From: Pseudomonas azotoformans
Lineage (GTDB): Bacteria > Pseudomonadota > Gammaproteobacteria > Pseudomonadales > Pseudomonadaceae
Length of the DNA stretch: 64,000 bases
Direction: 5' to 3'
NCBI RefSeq assembly: GCF_900103345.1
Contig: NZ_LT629702.1
Location: forward strand, 434,001 to 498,000
The notes below the pieces were generated by a model, which saw only the letters and a list, made by a program, of their open reading frames with translations, was not told where the DNA came from and made no database searches. A program made the position numbers and the translations under genes. Position 1 is the stretch's first letter, and every line of letters begins with the position of its first letter. Shown here one piece after another: positions 55,444 through 64,000 of the stretch.

Positions 55444-57852
55444 TTATGGCAGGGCGTAGGCGATCACGTAGTCGCCACGGTCGGTGGACTGGCGTGCGCC
55501 ACCGGCGGTGATGACGATGTACTGCTTGCCGGTTTTCGGCGACACGTAGGTCATCGGGCCACCCTGGCTGCCGACGGGCAGGCGGGCTTTCCAGATTTCC
55601 TCACCGTTGCCGCTGTTGAAAGCGCGCAGGTAGAAGTCCTGGGTACCAGCGATAAAGATCAGGCCGCCCTGGGTCGACAGGGTGCCGCCGAGGGTCGGCA
55701 GGCCGATCTTGATCGGCAGGTGCATGCGGATGCCCAGGGGGCCGGTGTCTTCCACGGTGCCGACTGGCACTTGCCAGGCGACTTTCTGGGTCTTCATGTC
55801 GATGGCGGTCAGGGTGCCGAATGGCGGCGCCTGGCACGGAATGCCGGCCACCGACAGGAAGCGGTTTTTGTTCACCGCATACGGCGTGCCCTTGAGTGGC
55901 ACGGCGCCCATGCCGGTGTTCAGCGCTTCGCCACCGGACGCGGCCTGGGCCTTGTTCTGCGACGGTATCATCTGGATCCACAGGCCCAGGCGCATGTCGT
56001 TGACGAAGATAAAACCGTGCACCGGGTCGGTGGAAATGCTGCCCCAGTTCATGCCACCCAGCGAGCCCGGGAAACTCAGGGATTTATCGGTGCCCGGCGC
56101 GGTGTACAGGCCGTCGTAGCGCATGCCCTTGAAGTCGATGCGGCACAGCAACTGGTCAAACGGCGTGGCGCCCCACATGTCCGATTCGGTCAGGGTCTGT
56201 GCGCCGATCTGTGGCATGCCGACCGATTTTGGCTGGGTCGCCGAGTAGGGTTCGTTGGGGATATTGGCGGCCTTGACCGGGACTTCCTTCACCTCGGTCA
56301 GCGGCTTGCCGGTGGTACGGTCGAGCACGTAGATCTGCCCGGCCTTGGTGCCGATCACCACCGCAGGCACAGCCTTGTCGCTGCCGGGCGGGGTGAAGTC
56401 GATCAGGCTCGGCTGCATCGGCAGGTCGAAGTCCCACAGGTCATTGTGGACGGTCTGGTACACCCATTTTTCCGCGCCGGTGGAGGCGTCCAGCGCCAGT
56501 ACCGACGCGCCGTATTTGTGATTCAGTTGCGTACGTTCAACCCCGTAGATGTCGGTGGACGAACTGCCCATCGGCAGGAAGACTGTGTTCATCAGTGGGT
56601 CATAGGACATCGGCGCCCAGCTGTTCGGCGTGCTGCGCACGTAGGTGCTGCCGTCGGCCGGGGCTTTTTTGTCTTGCGGGTTGCCGGGGTCGAACGCCCA
56701 GCGCATCTGGCCGGTGATCACGTCGAAGCCACGGATCACGCCGCCGGGCATGTCGGTCTGCACATTGTCAGCCACGCGGCCGCCGACTACCACGGTGGTG
56801 CCGGCGATCAACGGCGCCGAGGACAGTTGGTAGTAGCTGTCCGGCACGTTACCCAGGCCGGCTTTCAAATCCACCTGGCCATGGGTGCCGAAGTCTTCGC
56901 AGAACTGGCCGGTGTCGGCGTCCACGGCGATCAGGCGTGCATCGATGGTGTTGGTCAGCAAGCGACGCTGGCACTGCGCACCGGAGGGCACGCTGGCGGC
57001 GATGATCGGCGAGCTGTTCGGTTGGGTCGGCTGGGCAATCGGCGCGGTGGCGTCAAAGTAGGCCATGCCACGGCAACGCTGCCACACCGCCGATTTGGCG
57101 TTGACCTCGTTCTTCCACAGCTCTTTGCCGGTGTCGGCGTCGAGGGCGATCAGGTTGTTGTGCGGCGTGCAGATGAACACTTTGTTGCCGATCTGCAGCG
57201 GGGTCAGCTGGTCTTCGGCACCGTTGCCGTCGCTGATGGCGACGTCGCCGGTGTGGTAGGTCCAGGCCACTTTGAGCTTGTTGATGTTGTCGCGATTGAT
57301 CTGGTCCAGCGCAGCGAAGCGGCTGCCGCCTTCGGTGTTGCCGTAGTGCGCCCAGTCTTTCTGCGCATCGGCTGCGGCCACCGGCGTGATGCCTGGGCCG
57401 TTGCCGGTGGGTGCCACGCTTGGGTGGGCAACAAACATATTGCCCGCCGCCACGGCCACGCCCACCGCCATTACCGCCGCCACGCCATAGGCGCCGCGAG
57501 CAGGCCGGTTGACCAGCAGCGGGTACACCAGCGCTACCACCATGCCGATCACCGCGAACATGAACACGCGGGAGAACAGCGGCCAGAACACCAGCCCCAC
57601 ATCCGCCACCGCCCAGATAGCCGTGCCGACCAGGAAGGCCGCGAACAGCCACGCGCCCACCGGCTTGCGCCGGGCAATCAGCAGACCGGACACGGCCATG
57701 GCCGCACCGCCGATCAGGAAGTACCAGGAGCCTCCCAGGCTCACCAGTTTGCCGCCGCCAATGGCCAGCGCGAGACCGAGCAGAGCGATGATCACGCCCA
57801 GGCCCAGCAGTAAGATTCTAGAGACGCCAGTGGCGCGCGATGCTCGTTTCAT
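55444..57852 (-). CDS. gcd: Membrane-bound PQQ-dependent glucose dehydrogenase
   Basis: 802 residues, the usual length for Gcd. The N-terminal ~145 residues form about five transmembrane helices; the rest is an eight-bladed PQQ propeller (DWAHYGNTEGGSRFAALDQIN, LKVAWTYHTGD, GMNWGSISTDP, ending GGARQSTDRGDYVIAYALP). It oxidises glucose to gluconolactone in the periplasm and passes electrons to ubiquinone, the direct oxidative pathway of pseudomonads. PQQ synthesis genes are not in the window. Confidence 0.95.
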   Translation of the reverse strand: MKRASRATGVSRILLLGLGVIIALLGLALAIGGGKLVSLGGSWYFLIGGAAMAVSGLLIARRKPVGAWLFAAFLVGTAIWAVADVGLVFWPLFSRVFMFAVIGMVVALVYPLLVNRPARGAYGVAAVMAVGVAVAAGNMFVAHPSVAPTGNGPGITPVAAADAQKDWAHYGNTEGGSRFAALDQINRDNINKLKVAWTYHTGDVAISDGNGAEDQLTPLQIGNKVFICTPHNNLIALDADTGKELWKNEVNAKSAVWQRCRGMAYFDATAPIAQPTQPNSSPIIAASVPSGAQCQRRLLTNTIDARLIAVDADTGQFCEDFGTHGQVDLKAGLGNVPDSYYQLSSAPLIAGTTVVVGGRVADNVQTDMPGGVIRGFDVITGQMRWAFDPGNPQDKKAPADGSTYVRSTPNSWAPMSYDPLMNTVFLPMGSSSTDIYGVERTQLNHKYGASVLALDASTGAEKWVYQTVHNDLWDFDLPMQPSLIDFTPPGSDKAVPAVVIGTKAGQIYVLDRTTGKPLTEVKEVPVKAANIPNEPYSATQPKSVGMPQIGAQTLTESDMWGATPFDQLLCRIDFKGMRYDGLYTAPGTDKSLSFPGSLGGMNWGSISTDPVHGFIFVNDMRLGLWIQMIPSQNKAQAASGGEALNTGMGAVPLKGTPYAVNKNRFLSVAGIPCQAPPFGTLTAIDMKTQKVAWQVPVGTVEDTGPLGIRMHLPIKIGLPTLGGTLSTQGGLIFIAGTQDFYLRAFNSGNGEEIWKARLPVGSQGGPMTYVSPKTGKQYIVITAGGARQSTDRGDYVIAYALP

Positions 57853-57963
57853 GTCGACAGCACTCGAATGTGAGAGGGCAAAGACGCGATTTTAGCAAGA
57901 TAAGTAACCAGTTAGTACATTGTGCGTGGTAATAGACTCTTACGGGGATGGTGATGATCGCGC

Positions 57964-58004
57964 ACAACAAAAAGCCGCTTGCCCGGTGTCAGCGGCAAGC
58001 GGCT
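57964..58004 (-). terminator. Intrinsic terminator of the LLM monooxygenase gene
   Basis: Minus-strand stem AGCCGCTTGCC/GGCAAGCGGCT with a 10-nt loop, followed by a T-rich run (TTTTTTGTTG). It is just past the stop codon at 58016. Confidence 0.75.
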
Positions 58005-58015
58005 CTTGTCAGCGA

Positions 58016-59059
58016 TCACCGAAACGCCGGCACGACCTGCTCGATAAACAACGCCAGCGACTTCTTCTTCTCGGCGTGGGACAGGCTGTTGTCGCACCAG
58101 AAGCTGAATTCATCCACGCCCAGTTCCTGGTAGTACTGGATGCGCGGGATGATTTGTGCGGCGGTGCCGATCATTGCGGTCTTGTGCAGGCTCTCCAGTT
58201 CGAACTCGGGGCGGCCGGCGAACTTCTCTTCCGGGCTGGGCTCCAGGAAGCCGTTGACCGGCACGCTCTTGTTGCCGAACCAGGCATCGAAGGTGCGATA
58301 GAACCGGGAGATGGCCTTGGCCCCGACTTTCCAGCCGTCCGGATCGTCCTCGGCGTGCACGTGGGTGTGGCGCAGCACCATCAGTTGCGGGCGTGGCACG
58401 CCAGGGTTGTTGTCCAGGGCGGCCTGGAATTTGTTCTTCAGGTCGAGGACTTCTTCGTCGCCCTTCATCAGCGGCGTGACCATCACGTTGCAACCGTTGG
58501 CCACGGCGAAGTTGTGGGAGTCCGGGTCGCGGGCGGCGATCCACATCGGTGGGTTGGGCTGTTGGATCGGCTTGGGCACGCTGGTGGAGGTGGGGAATTT
58601 CCAGATGTCGCCGTCATGGGCGTAGTCGCCCTGCCACAGCGCGCGTACCACCGGGACCATCTCGCGCAGGGCCTGGCCGCCGGAAGAGGCGGGCATGCCG
58701 CCGGCCATGCGGTCGAATTCCACCTGGTAGGCGCCACGGGCCAGGCCGACTTCCATGCGCCCGTTGCTGATCACGTCCAGCAGCGCACATTCACCGGCCA
58801 CCCGCAGCGGGTGCCAGAACGGCGCGATGATGGTGCCGGCGCCGAGGTGGATGGTGGTGGTCTTGGCTGCGAGGTAAGCCAGCAGCGGCATCGGGCTTGG
58901 CGAGATGGTGTATTCCATGGCGTGGTGTTCGCCAATCCATACGGTGCTGAAGCCGCCGGCCTCGGCCATCAGGGTCAACTCGGTCAGGTCTTCGAACAAC
59001 TGGCGGTGGCTGACGCTTTCGTCCCAACGCTCCATGTGTACGAACAGGGAAAACTTCAT
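58016..59059 (-). CDS. LLM class flavin-dependent monooxygenase
   Basis: 347-residue bacterial luciferase-like (TIM barrel) FMNH2-dependent oxygenase. Visible are FSTVWIGEHHAMEYTISPSP, LGAGTIIAPFWHPLRVAGE, and the SNGRMEVGLARG segment common to the family. Such enzymes need a reductase supplying FMNH2; the gene at 59775 is a good partner and carries the same upstream motif. The substrate is unknown. The ATG at 59059 gives the typical MKFSLF start. A strong terminator follows. Confidence 0.88.
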   Translation of the reverse strand: MKFSLFVHMERWDESVSHRQLFEDLTELTLMAEAGGFSTVWIGEHHAMEYTISPSPMPLLAYLAAKTTTIHLGAGTIIAPFWHPLRVAGECALLDVISNGRMEVGLARGAYQVEFDRMAGGMPASSGGQALREMVPVVRALWQGDYAHDGDIWKFPTSTSVPKPIQQPNPPMWIAARDPDSHNFAVANGCNVMVTPLMKGDEEVLDLKNKFQAALDNNPGVPRPQLMVLRHTHVHAEDDPDGWKVGAKAISRFYRTFDAWFGNKSVPVNGFLEPSPEEKFAGRPEFELESLHKTAMIGTAAQIIPRIQYYQELGVDEFSFWCDNSLSHAEKKKSLALFIEQVVPAFR

Positions 59060-59166
59060 GACGCTTACCTCGGATCTATTGTGATCGGCCTGTCGACTGC
59101 AGGCCCTTAAGTGCTCTCGCCAATCTGAAGCATGCCAGTGATGACGGCTGTTCGGCGGATTGATTG

Positions 59167-59185
59167 TTGGTATACCATAATACGG
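59167..59185. promoter_or_regulatory. Shared 19-bp motif, copy 1 (LLM gene)
   Basis: TTGGTATACCATAATACGG, about 110 bp before the LLM monooxygenase start. It contains the palindrome GGTATACC and matches copies at 60309 and 60482. GTATAC-type sites are commonly bound by GntR-family regulators. Confidence 0.55.
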
Positions 59186-59247
59186 AATATCCGCAAAACA
59201 TTTCTCTCCAATGGTCACACCCTCACCTCACAAGGAAGGCGAGCCTG

Positions 59248-59618
59248 ATGAACATAAAACAAAAATTGATCCTGGCCTTTGCGGTGATCGCCAGTCTGCC
59301 GGTGATTCTGGTGGCTGTGCTGATCATCCTCAACGTGCGCCATGAGGCACGGGACGGCTTTCGCTATCGCCGAACAGACCAACCCCTTGGCCCTCAACGC
59401 CGCCCGCGCCGATGCGCAGGGCCTTGGTTTCGTGGGTTGATCCACGAAACGGTCGATGTGATCCGCAATATGAGCACCCAGATCGCCACTGCCGCTGAAG
59501 AGCAGCACAAGATGGCCGAAGACATCAATCGGATATCAGCCAGATTCACGGGGATGCGCAGCAGTTGACGGCGTTGTCGCAGACCTTGAATCAGTTGGTC
59601 AGCCGCTTCCGCACCTGA
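59248..59618 (+). pseudogene. Methyl-accepting chemotaxis protein remnant
   Basis: The first ~37 codons (MNIKQKLILAFAVIASLPVI and a hydrophobic helix) are the start of a chemoreceptor. The next bases, in a different frame, read FAIAEQTNPLALNAARADAQG, the MCP hairpin tip. Further on TQIATAAEEQHKMAEDINRIS and, after another frame change, LTALSQTLNQLVSRFRT are the MCP C-terminus. Periplasmic, HAMP and most signalling regions are deleted, and at least two frame disruptions exist. Confidence 0.8.
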
Positions 59619-59654
59619 CCACCGCCGCTTCCTTTTATTTGAAATGCAAAAAAG

Positions 59655-59742
59655 GTGGGAGCGGGCTTGCTCGCGAATGCGGTGTGTCAGTCACTGAATG
59701 CATCGACTGAAAGACTGCCTTCGCGAGCAAGCCCGCTCCCAC
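59655..59742. repeat. REPIN
   Basis: Arms GTGGGAGCGGGCTTGCTCGC and the complement GCGAGCAAGCCCGCTCCCAC; same type as at 21816-21905. It follows the chemoreceptor remnant and precedes the convergent flavin reductase stop. Confidence 0.85.
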
Positions 59743-59774
59743 ATTTTGATGTGTGGTGCCTTCAAATAGGGGTA

Positions 59775-60260
59775 TTAGGCCGGCATGGGCAGGGCGCCCA
59801 TCTTGCCATGGCAATACACCAGTGGCCCGGCGTTCTGCCGGGGTACGATCAGGTTCTTCACCGCGCCGACCATGATTGCGTGGTCGCCGCCTTCATATTC
59901 GCGCCACAACTCGCACTCGATCACCGCCGTGGCATTCGCCAGGATCGGGTTGCCCAACTCACTCAAGGTCCATTCGATGCCCTGGGCCTTGTCCTTGCCC
60001 TTGCGCGCAAAGGCGTAGGCTTCGGTCTGCTGCCCACCGGAGAGCACGTGGATGGCAAAGCGCTTGTTCTTGATCAGCACCGGGTACGAATCGGAGCTGT
60101 AGTTGGGGCAAAACAGCACCAGGGCCGGGTCCATCGACAGCGAGCTGAAGGCACTGGCGGTCAGCCCGACGATCTGGCCCTCGTCATCCAGCGTGGTGAT
60201 CACAGTGACCCCGGACGGAAACGAACCCATCACTTGTTTGTAGATGGCGGCATCGATCAT
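59775..60260 (-). CDS. Flavin reductase (two-component monooxygenase type)
   Basis: 161-residue FMN-binding flavin reductase: FPSGVTVITTLDDEGQIVGLTASAFSSLS is the family's FMN-binding opening, and AIHVLSGGQ and GGDHAIMVGAVKNL the conserved later motifs (GDH). It supplies reduced flavin to a partner oxygenase, likely the LLM protein at 58016. Upstream motif copy 2 supports co-regulation. Confidence 0.9.
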   Translation of the reverse strand: MIDAAIYKQVMGSFPSGVTVITTLDDEGQIVGLTASAFSSLSMDPALVLFCPNYSSDSYPVLIKNKRFAIHVLSGGQQTEAYAFARKGKDKAQGIEWTLSELGNPILANATAVIECELWREYEGGDHAIMVGAVKNLIVPRQNAGPLVYCHGKMGALPMPA

Positions 60261-60581
60261 GGGAAGGTCCTCAGACAGTGTGGCGGTTTTTATGGATTTG
60301 TGGGTCTGATGGTATACCGTAATACGAAGCGTGCAAGATCTTTTTCAGCCACCCGATGAACGCATGCCTTTGGTCTTATCACCAATAAATACAGGGTTTT
60401 CAGCGAGAAATAGCCATAAGCCATGTGGCACAATTGCGGATCAGATGCGTGCCAGGACTACGGATCAGTCTTGTGAAAATGTTGGAATACCATAATATGG
60501 TGTTCATCTGAGGGGCGCCATGAAGCGCCCCCGGTTTGGCGTCAAACAACTATAAGATCAGACCAACGCGAGTTCATTTCC
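60261..60581. promoter_or_regulatory. Divergent control region with shared motif copies 2 and 3
   Basis: 321 bases, no gene. ATGGTATACCGTAATACGA (60309-60327) lies 49 bp before the flavin reductase start; TTGGAATACCATAATATGG (60482-60500) lies 81 bp before the permease start. Both match the copy at 59167. Confidence 0.55.
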
Positions 60582-61988
60582 ATGCCCCAGATGTCCCGGC
60601 AAGACCCCCTGATCGAGCATCACACGGTCGATTATGTCCCTCTCGCAGAGCGCCACGGAAAGGCCCGCGACCTGTTCACCCTATGGTTCAGCACCAACAT
60701 TGCACCGCTGCCCATTGTCACCGGCGCCATGGTTGCCCAGGTGTTCCATCTCAACCTGGTGTGGGGGCTGCTGGCGATTGCCCTCGGGCATCTGCTCGGC
60801 GGCATCGTGATTGCCCTCGCATCGGCCCAGGGCCCGCGCATGGGCATCCCGCAGATGGTGCAGAGCCGGGGCCAGTTCGGTCGCTATGGCGCGCTGTTGA
60901 TCGTGTTCTTTGCCGCGCTGATCTACATCGGCTTTTTCATCTCCAACATCGTGCTGGCCGGCAAGTCCATCGTTGGCATCGTGCCGTCGGTGCCGGTTCC
61001 GGCGAGCATCCTGATCGGTGCGCTCAGCGCCACCGCCATCGGCGTGATCGGCTACCGCTTTATCCATAGCCTCAACCGCATCGGCACCTGGGTGATGGGC
61101 AGCGCGCTGCTGGCCGGTTTCATGTACATCTTCGCCCATGACCTGCCGGCGGACTTCCTCACCCGTGGCGGCTTCAATGCCGCTGGCTGGCTGGCCACGG
61201 TGTCGCTCGGTGTTATCTGGCAGATCAGCTTCTCGCCCTACACCAGCGACTATTCGCGCTACCTGCCGGCGGATATCGGCATTACCCGGCCGTTCATCGC
61301 GACCTACCTGGGCGCGACCCTCGGCACGATGTTGTCCTTCGCCTTCGGCCTGGTGGCGGCACTGGCCACGCCCGAAGGCACCGAAGCCATGGTCGCGGTC
61401 AAGCAGGCCACAGGCTGGCTCGGCCCGATCCTGATGGTGCTGTTCCTGCTCAACATCATCAGCCACAACGCCTTGAATCTGTATGGCGCAGTGCTGTCGA
61501 TCATCACCTCGATCCAGACCTTCGCCAGCCAGTGGACGCCGAGCATCAAGGTGCGCGTGGTGCTGTCCGGCGTGATTCTTGCCGGCTGCTGCGTGGTAGC
61601 GCTGGGCGCGTCGGCGGACTTCATCTCGCAGTTCATCGGCCTGATCCTCGCCCTGCTGCTGGTGCTGGTTCCGTGGGCGTCGATCAACCTGATCGACTTC
61701 TACGTGATCAAGCGCGGGGTGTATGACATTGCCTCGATCTTCCAGGCGGACGGCGGGGTTTACGGACGCTTCAATCTGCACGCAATCGTGGCGTATTTCA
61801 TCGGCATCCTCGTGCAACTGCCGTTTGCCAATACGTCGCTGTACGTGGGGCCGTGGGCCAACCTGGTGGACGGCGCAGACCTGTCGTGGCTGGTGGGGTT
61901 GGTGGTGACGTGTCCGTTGTATTACTGCTTGGCGACGCGCAGCAAAGTGATACATGCCTCGGTGGGCAAGTTGAAGTATGTGAAGTAA
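60582..61988 (+). CDS. NCS1 family nucleobase/cytosine-type permease
   Basis: 468-residue inner-membrane transporter with about 12 helices. LFTLWFSTNIAPLPIVTGAM is the NCS1 helix 1 (fWfg.N), QSRGQFGRYGALLIVFFAAL and TSDYSRYLP are further family motifs. Close to CodB-like cytosine/purine or hydantoin carriers. Linked by motif to the LLM monooxygenase and reductase, it may bring in their heterocyclic substrate. An in-frame ATG at 60591 is also possible. Confidence 0.85.
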   Translation: MPQMSRQDPLIEHHTVDYVPLAERHGKARDLFTLWFSTNIAPLPIVTGAMVAQVFHLNLVWGLLAIALGHLLGGIVIALASAQGPRMGIPQMVQSRGQFGRYGALLIVFFAALIYIGFFISNIVLAGKSIVGIVPSVPVPASILIGALSATAIGVIGYRFIHSLNRIGTWVMGSALLAGFMYIFAHDLPADFLTRGGFNAAGWLATVSLGVIWQISFSPYTSDYSRYLPADIGITRPFIATYLGATLGTMLSFAFGLVAALATPEGTEAMVAVKQATGWLGPILMVLFLLNIISHNALNLYGAVLSIITSIQTFASQWTPSIKVRVVLSGVILAGCCVVALGASADFISQFIGLILALLLVLVPWASINLIDFYVIKRGVYDIASIFQADGGVYGRFNLHAIVAYFIGILVQLPFANTSLYVGPWANLVDGADLSWLVGLVVTCPLYYCLATRSKVIHASVGKLKYVK

Positions 61989-62063
61989 ATACAGAAGGAG
62001 GCTTACGCTTGGTGGCTCGTTGCTATTATTCTCATGGCCTTTTAAGTCTTAGGGATGAGATTG

Positions 62064-64000
62064 ATGCAGTTTTTTGATCGAAAGAACGAGCCTGCGCCGA
62101 GGTCTCTTTGTGGGGGGCAGGCCAGAGCCGCCAGGCACAAACTGCTAAGGTACTTTCAGTTGGACCCGCTGGAGCGCTCGCAGACGCGATTGTCCGACAA
62201 TATGATGACGCTGAATGGGGCCGATACTCATGCCGCCCTCGCGCGACTTTTTTCGGGAAAGTGCGCGTTCTGTGAGACGTTGACTATTACGGAGGTCTAT
62301 CGCTTTCGACCCCGCTCTTCCGCGACGCCCGAGGCTGATAACGGTCATTTGTATTACACCTGGCTGGCCACTGCATGGGAAAACATCTACCCAATCTGTA
62401 GGCGATGTATTCCACGCCAGCGCGAGTATTTCCCAGTCGCGGGTCGGCGAGCGCCCTTGCCTAGCATTGAGCAACTGACCCGCTTTGCCAATAAGGGGGA
62501 GGGGCTTTGGGGAGACTATCCGATTGATGAAAAGACCCTGTTGCTTGACCCTTGTCGTAACTCAAGCTTCGACAATCATTTCTTGCCTTCGATTTCAGGC
62601 GCGCTCATCGAAATGAGCAGGATGGGTAGGGCTACGATTGAACATTTTTCACTGAATCGCCCGCAATTGGTTGCGGCACGAAAGGCACAGCTGAGCGGGT
62701 ATCGAGATGCCCTTCTCATCCACGGGCTACCCGATTTACATTTGTATCAGGTTGACAACGCCTCACTGTTCGATTTTGCCAGGATGGAATTCGGAGGTTC
62801 GTGGTATTTGCTATGTCGCCAGATTATTGCCCATCTCTCCACGATATTTGGCCTGGAGTTGGACGACTCTCGCGCCAGGATTGGCCATTCGTTCCAGCTG
62901 ATCTTCAGTAATCCACAGTTTGAGAACCATCGTGAAGATCTGTTCGAATGGTTAGAAGGCGAAAATATCAGTCGTCTTCCAATTCCAGAGAAAAACTCCC
63001 CCGAGGCGACAGAGCCCCAACAGGCAGTGGGTGTAGATAAACCTGTTGTTCCACCTCCCGTTTACCCCGTCCTGCGTTCAATCGAGTTGAATCACTTCAA
63101 GTCCATCGAACATCTCAAGTTGCACCTGGCGCAACCGTCAAGTGAGGTACTGTCCGGCGAGGTGCAACAACCAGCCATGTTGATTCTCGGGGAAAACGCC
63201 ACGGGCAAGAGTTCGATTCTTGAGGCTACAGCGCTCGCGTTGTCCAGTGTGATGACCCGCAAGTCGCTGAAGCTAGAGGCGGGTGAATGGGTGCTGGATC
63301 CGAAGCAGTTGGGTGCGTTGAACCAGGAACGACTGACTTCTGCGCAGGTTCGCCTGAGTTTTGATAACGGCCGTCAGTCGGTGCTTGATATCGATGCGGG
63401 CGGCTGGAAGCCCTTGAGGCGATCGTCAAAGGTTCCGCCGGTGTTTGCCTATGGTGCGTTCCGCCAATTTAGGAAACACGGTGGGGCTTACCAGCCTGAT
63501 CATTGCATTACCAACCTTTTTCATTCAGACCAACTGCTGCCCGATCCCGAGCCCTGGCTGGTAAACCTTGCCAGCCCGGGTGAGTTCGATGATGTGGCAC
63601 GCGCATTGCGGCTGATCCTGGCAGTCCAGGAGGAATTCAACGTCTTTATAAAGTCTGCGGACGGGACACAGTGCCTGATCGTTACACGACATGCCGATCA
63701 GGAAAGCCAGACACCGCTCAGCCAAGTGTCCTCGGGCTATCGCGCCGTGTTGGCAATGGCTTGCGACATCATGCGTCGGCTAATGGATCGCACCATCAAC
63801 CCGCACTACCAAAGCCTGGAAAACGCCCGCGCGATCGTATTGATTGATGAGGTGGAGGCGCACCTGCATCCACGTTGGAAAATTCAGATCATGGGGGCGT
63901 TGCGTGCCGCGTTGCCAAATGTGACGTTCATTGTCACCAGCCATGACCCCTTATGTGTGCGCGGCATGCATCACCGTGAAGTCGTCGTGGTGCATCGCAA
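62064..64000 (+). CDS. HNH-like/AAA ATPase fusion, Septu (PtuB-PtuA)-like, truncated at edge
   Basis: At least 645 residues; 3' end outside the window. Start at 62064 has AGGGA 8 nt upstream; an ATG at 62055 lies too close to it. Residues about 60-130 match the HNH nuclease layout of PtuB: CAFCE (67-71), ...FRPR, YYTWLATAWENIYPICRRC (with C112, C115), FPVAGRRA. A linker rich in Pro follows (about 315-345), then an SMC/ABC-like ATPase: Walker A GENATGKSS (376-), signature VSSGYRAVLAMA (556), Walker B IVLIDEVEAHLHP (Asp595-Glu596) and switch His in IVTSHDPLC. Domain order and pairing suggest a fused Septu-type anti-phage protein. The HNH catalytic His is replaced by Arg80, and the CN-K element by CIPRQ. 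Confidence 0.75.
   Translation, partial: MQFFDRKNEPAPRSLCGGQARAARHKLLRYFQLDPLERSQTRLSDNMMTLNGADTHAALARLFSGKCAFCETLTITEVYRFRPRSSATPEADNGHLYYTWLATAWENIYPICRRCIPRQREYFPVAGRRAPLPSIEQLTRFANKGEGLWGDYPIDEKTLLLDPCRNSSFDNHFLPSISGALIEMSRMGRATIEHFSLNRPQLVAARKAQLSGYRDALLIHGLPDLHLYQVDNASLFDFARMEFGGSWYLLCRQIIAHLSTIFGLELDDSRARIGHSFQLIFSNPQFENHREDLFEWLEGENISRLPIPEKNSPEATEPQQAVGVDKPVVPPPVYPVLRSIELNHFKSIEHLKLHLAQPSSEVLSGEVQQPAMLILGENATGKSSILEATALALSSVMTRKSLKLEAGEWVLDPKQLGALNQERLTSAQVRLSFDNGRQSVLDIDAGGWKPLRRSSKVPPVFAYGAFRQFRKHGGAYQPDHCITNLFHSDQLLPDPEPWLVNLASPGEFDDVARALRLILAVQEEFNVFIKSADGTQCLIVTRHADQESQTPLSQVSSGYRAVLAMACDIMRRLMDRTINPHYQSLENARAIVLIDEVEAHLHPRWKIQIMGALRAALPNVTFIVTSHDPLCVRGMHHREVVVVHR

Noticed and set aside
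55255..57813. 852-codon open frame antisense to gcd
   Set aside because: Shadow of the unmistakable glucose dehydrogenase; no motif, His/Gln/Arg-rich.

Overview
The window looks like chromosomal DNA of a fluorescent Pseudomonas (P. fluorescens group). Pointers are the GC-rich, third-position-biased genes, the REP/REPIN palindromes of fluorescent-pseudomonad type, the dauBAR D-arginine locus, a membrane-bound quinoprotein glucose dehydrogenase, OprB, and plant-associated enzymes (levansucrase, pectin lyase). No rRNA, tRNA, CRISPR array, insertion sequence or intact prophage was seen.

Layout. 1-1300: edge fragment, GNAT acetyltransferase and a BrnT/BrnA toxin-antitoxin pair. 1.6-4.1 kb: GABA permease overlapping a GlxA-type AraC regulator. 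4.1-8.1 kb: three-gene molybdenum hydroxylase with tri-haem cytochrome c. 8.5-18.9 kb: siderophore uptake block (ABC importer, FecI/FecR-type sigma and sensor, MFS transporter, two paralogous TonB receptors). 19-24.6 kb: AMP-binding ligase, basic amino acid binding protein, dauR-dauA-dauB. 24.7-27.7 kb: small lipoprotein, LysR regulator, mmsA. 27.9-30.5 kb: an isolated 857-residue protein of different base composition, possibly a secreted effector or toxin. 30.6-33.9 kb: two-component system with a lipoprotein and a repeat-built membrane protein. 34-37.6 kb: Fbp-type ferric iron importer. 38-40.4 kb: pectin lyase and levansucrase. 40.5-47.1 kb: xylose operon (xylA, xylFGH) and xylR. 47.2-54.1 kb: a predicted tetritol/ketotetrose pathway (SorC-type regulator, DhaK/DhaL-type kinase, SDR, sugar ABC transporter without a binding protein, RpiB). 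54.1-57.9 kb: OprB and glucose dehydrogenase. 58-62 kb: LLM flavin monooxygenase, flavin reductase and NCS1 permease sharing one promoter motif, plus a chemoreceptor remnant. 62.06 kb to the right edge: an HNH-like/AAA ATPase fusion resembling a fused Septu (PtuB-PtuA) defence protein, truncated by the window.

Most notable: (1) the pectin lyase promoter carries a near-consensus LexA box, and an intrinsic terminator lies in its leader, suggesting SOS induction plus antitermination; (2) the HNH-ATPase fusion has lost the expected HNH catalytic residues; (3) two REPIN loci have arms extended by 18-nt repeat ladders on both sides; (4) several sets of genes share operator-like motifs (59-60.5 kb; 53.4-53.6 kb; the two TonB receptors). 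All functions are predictions from sequence and recalled family knowledge; no searches were run.
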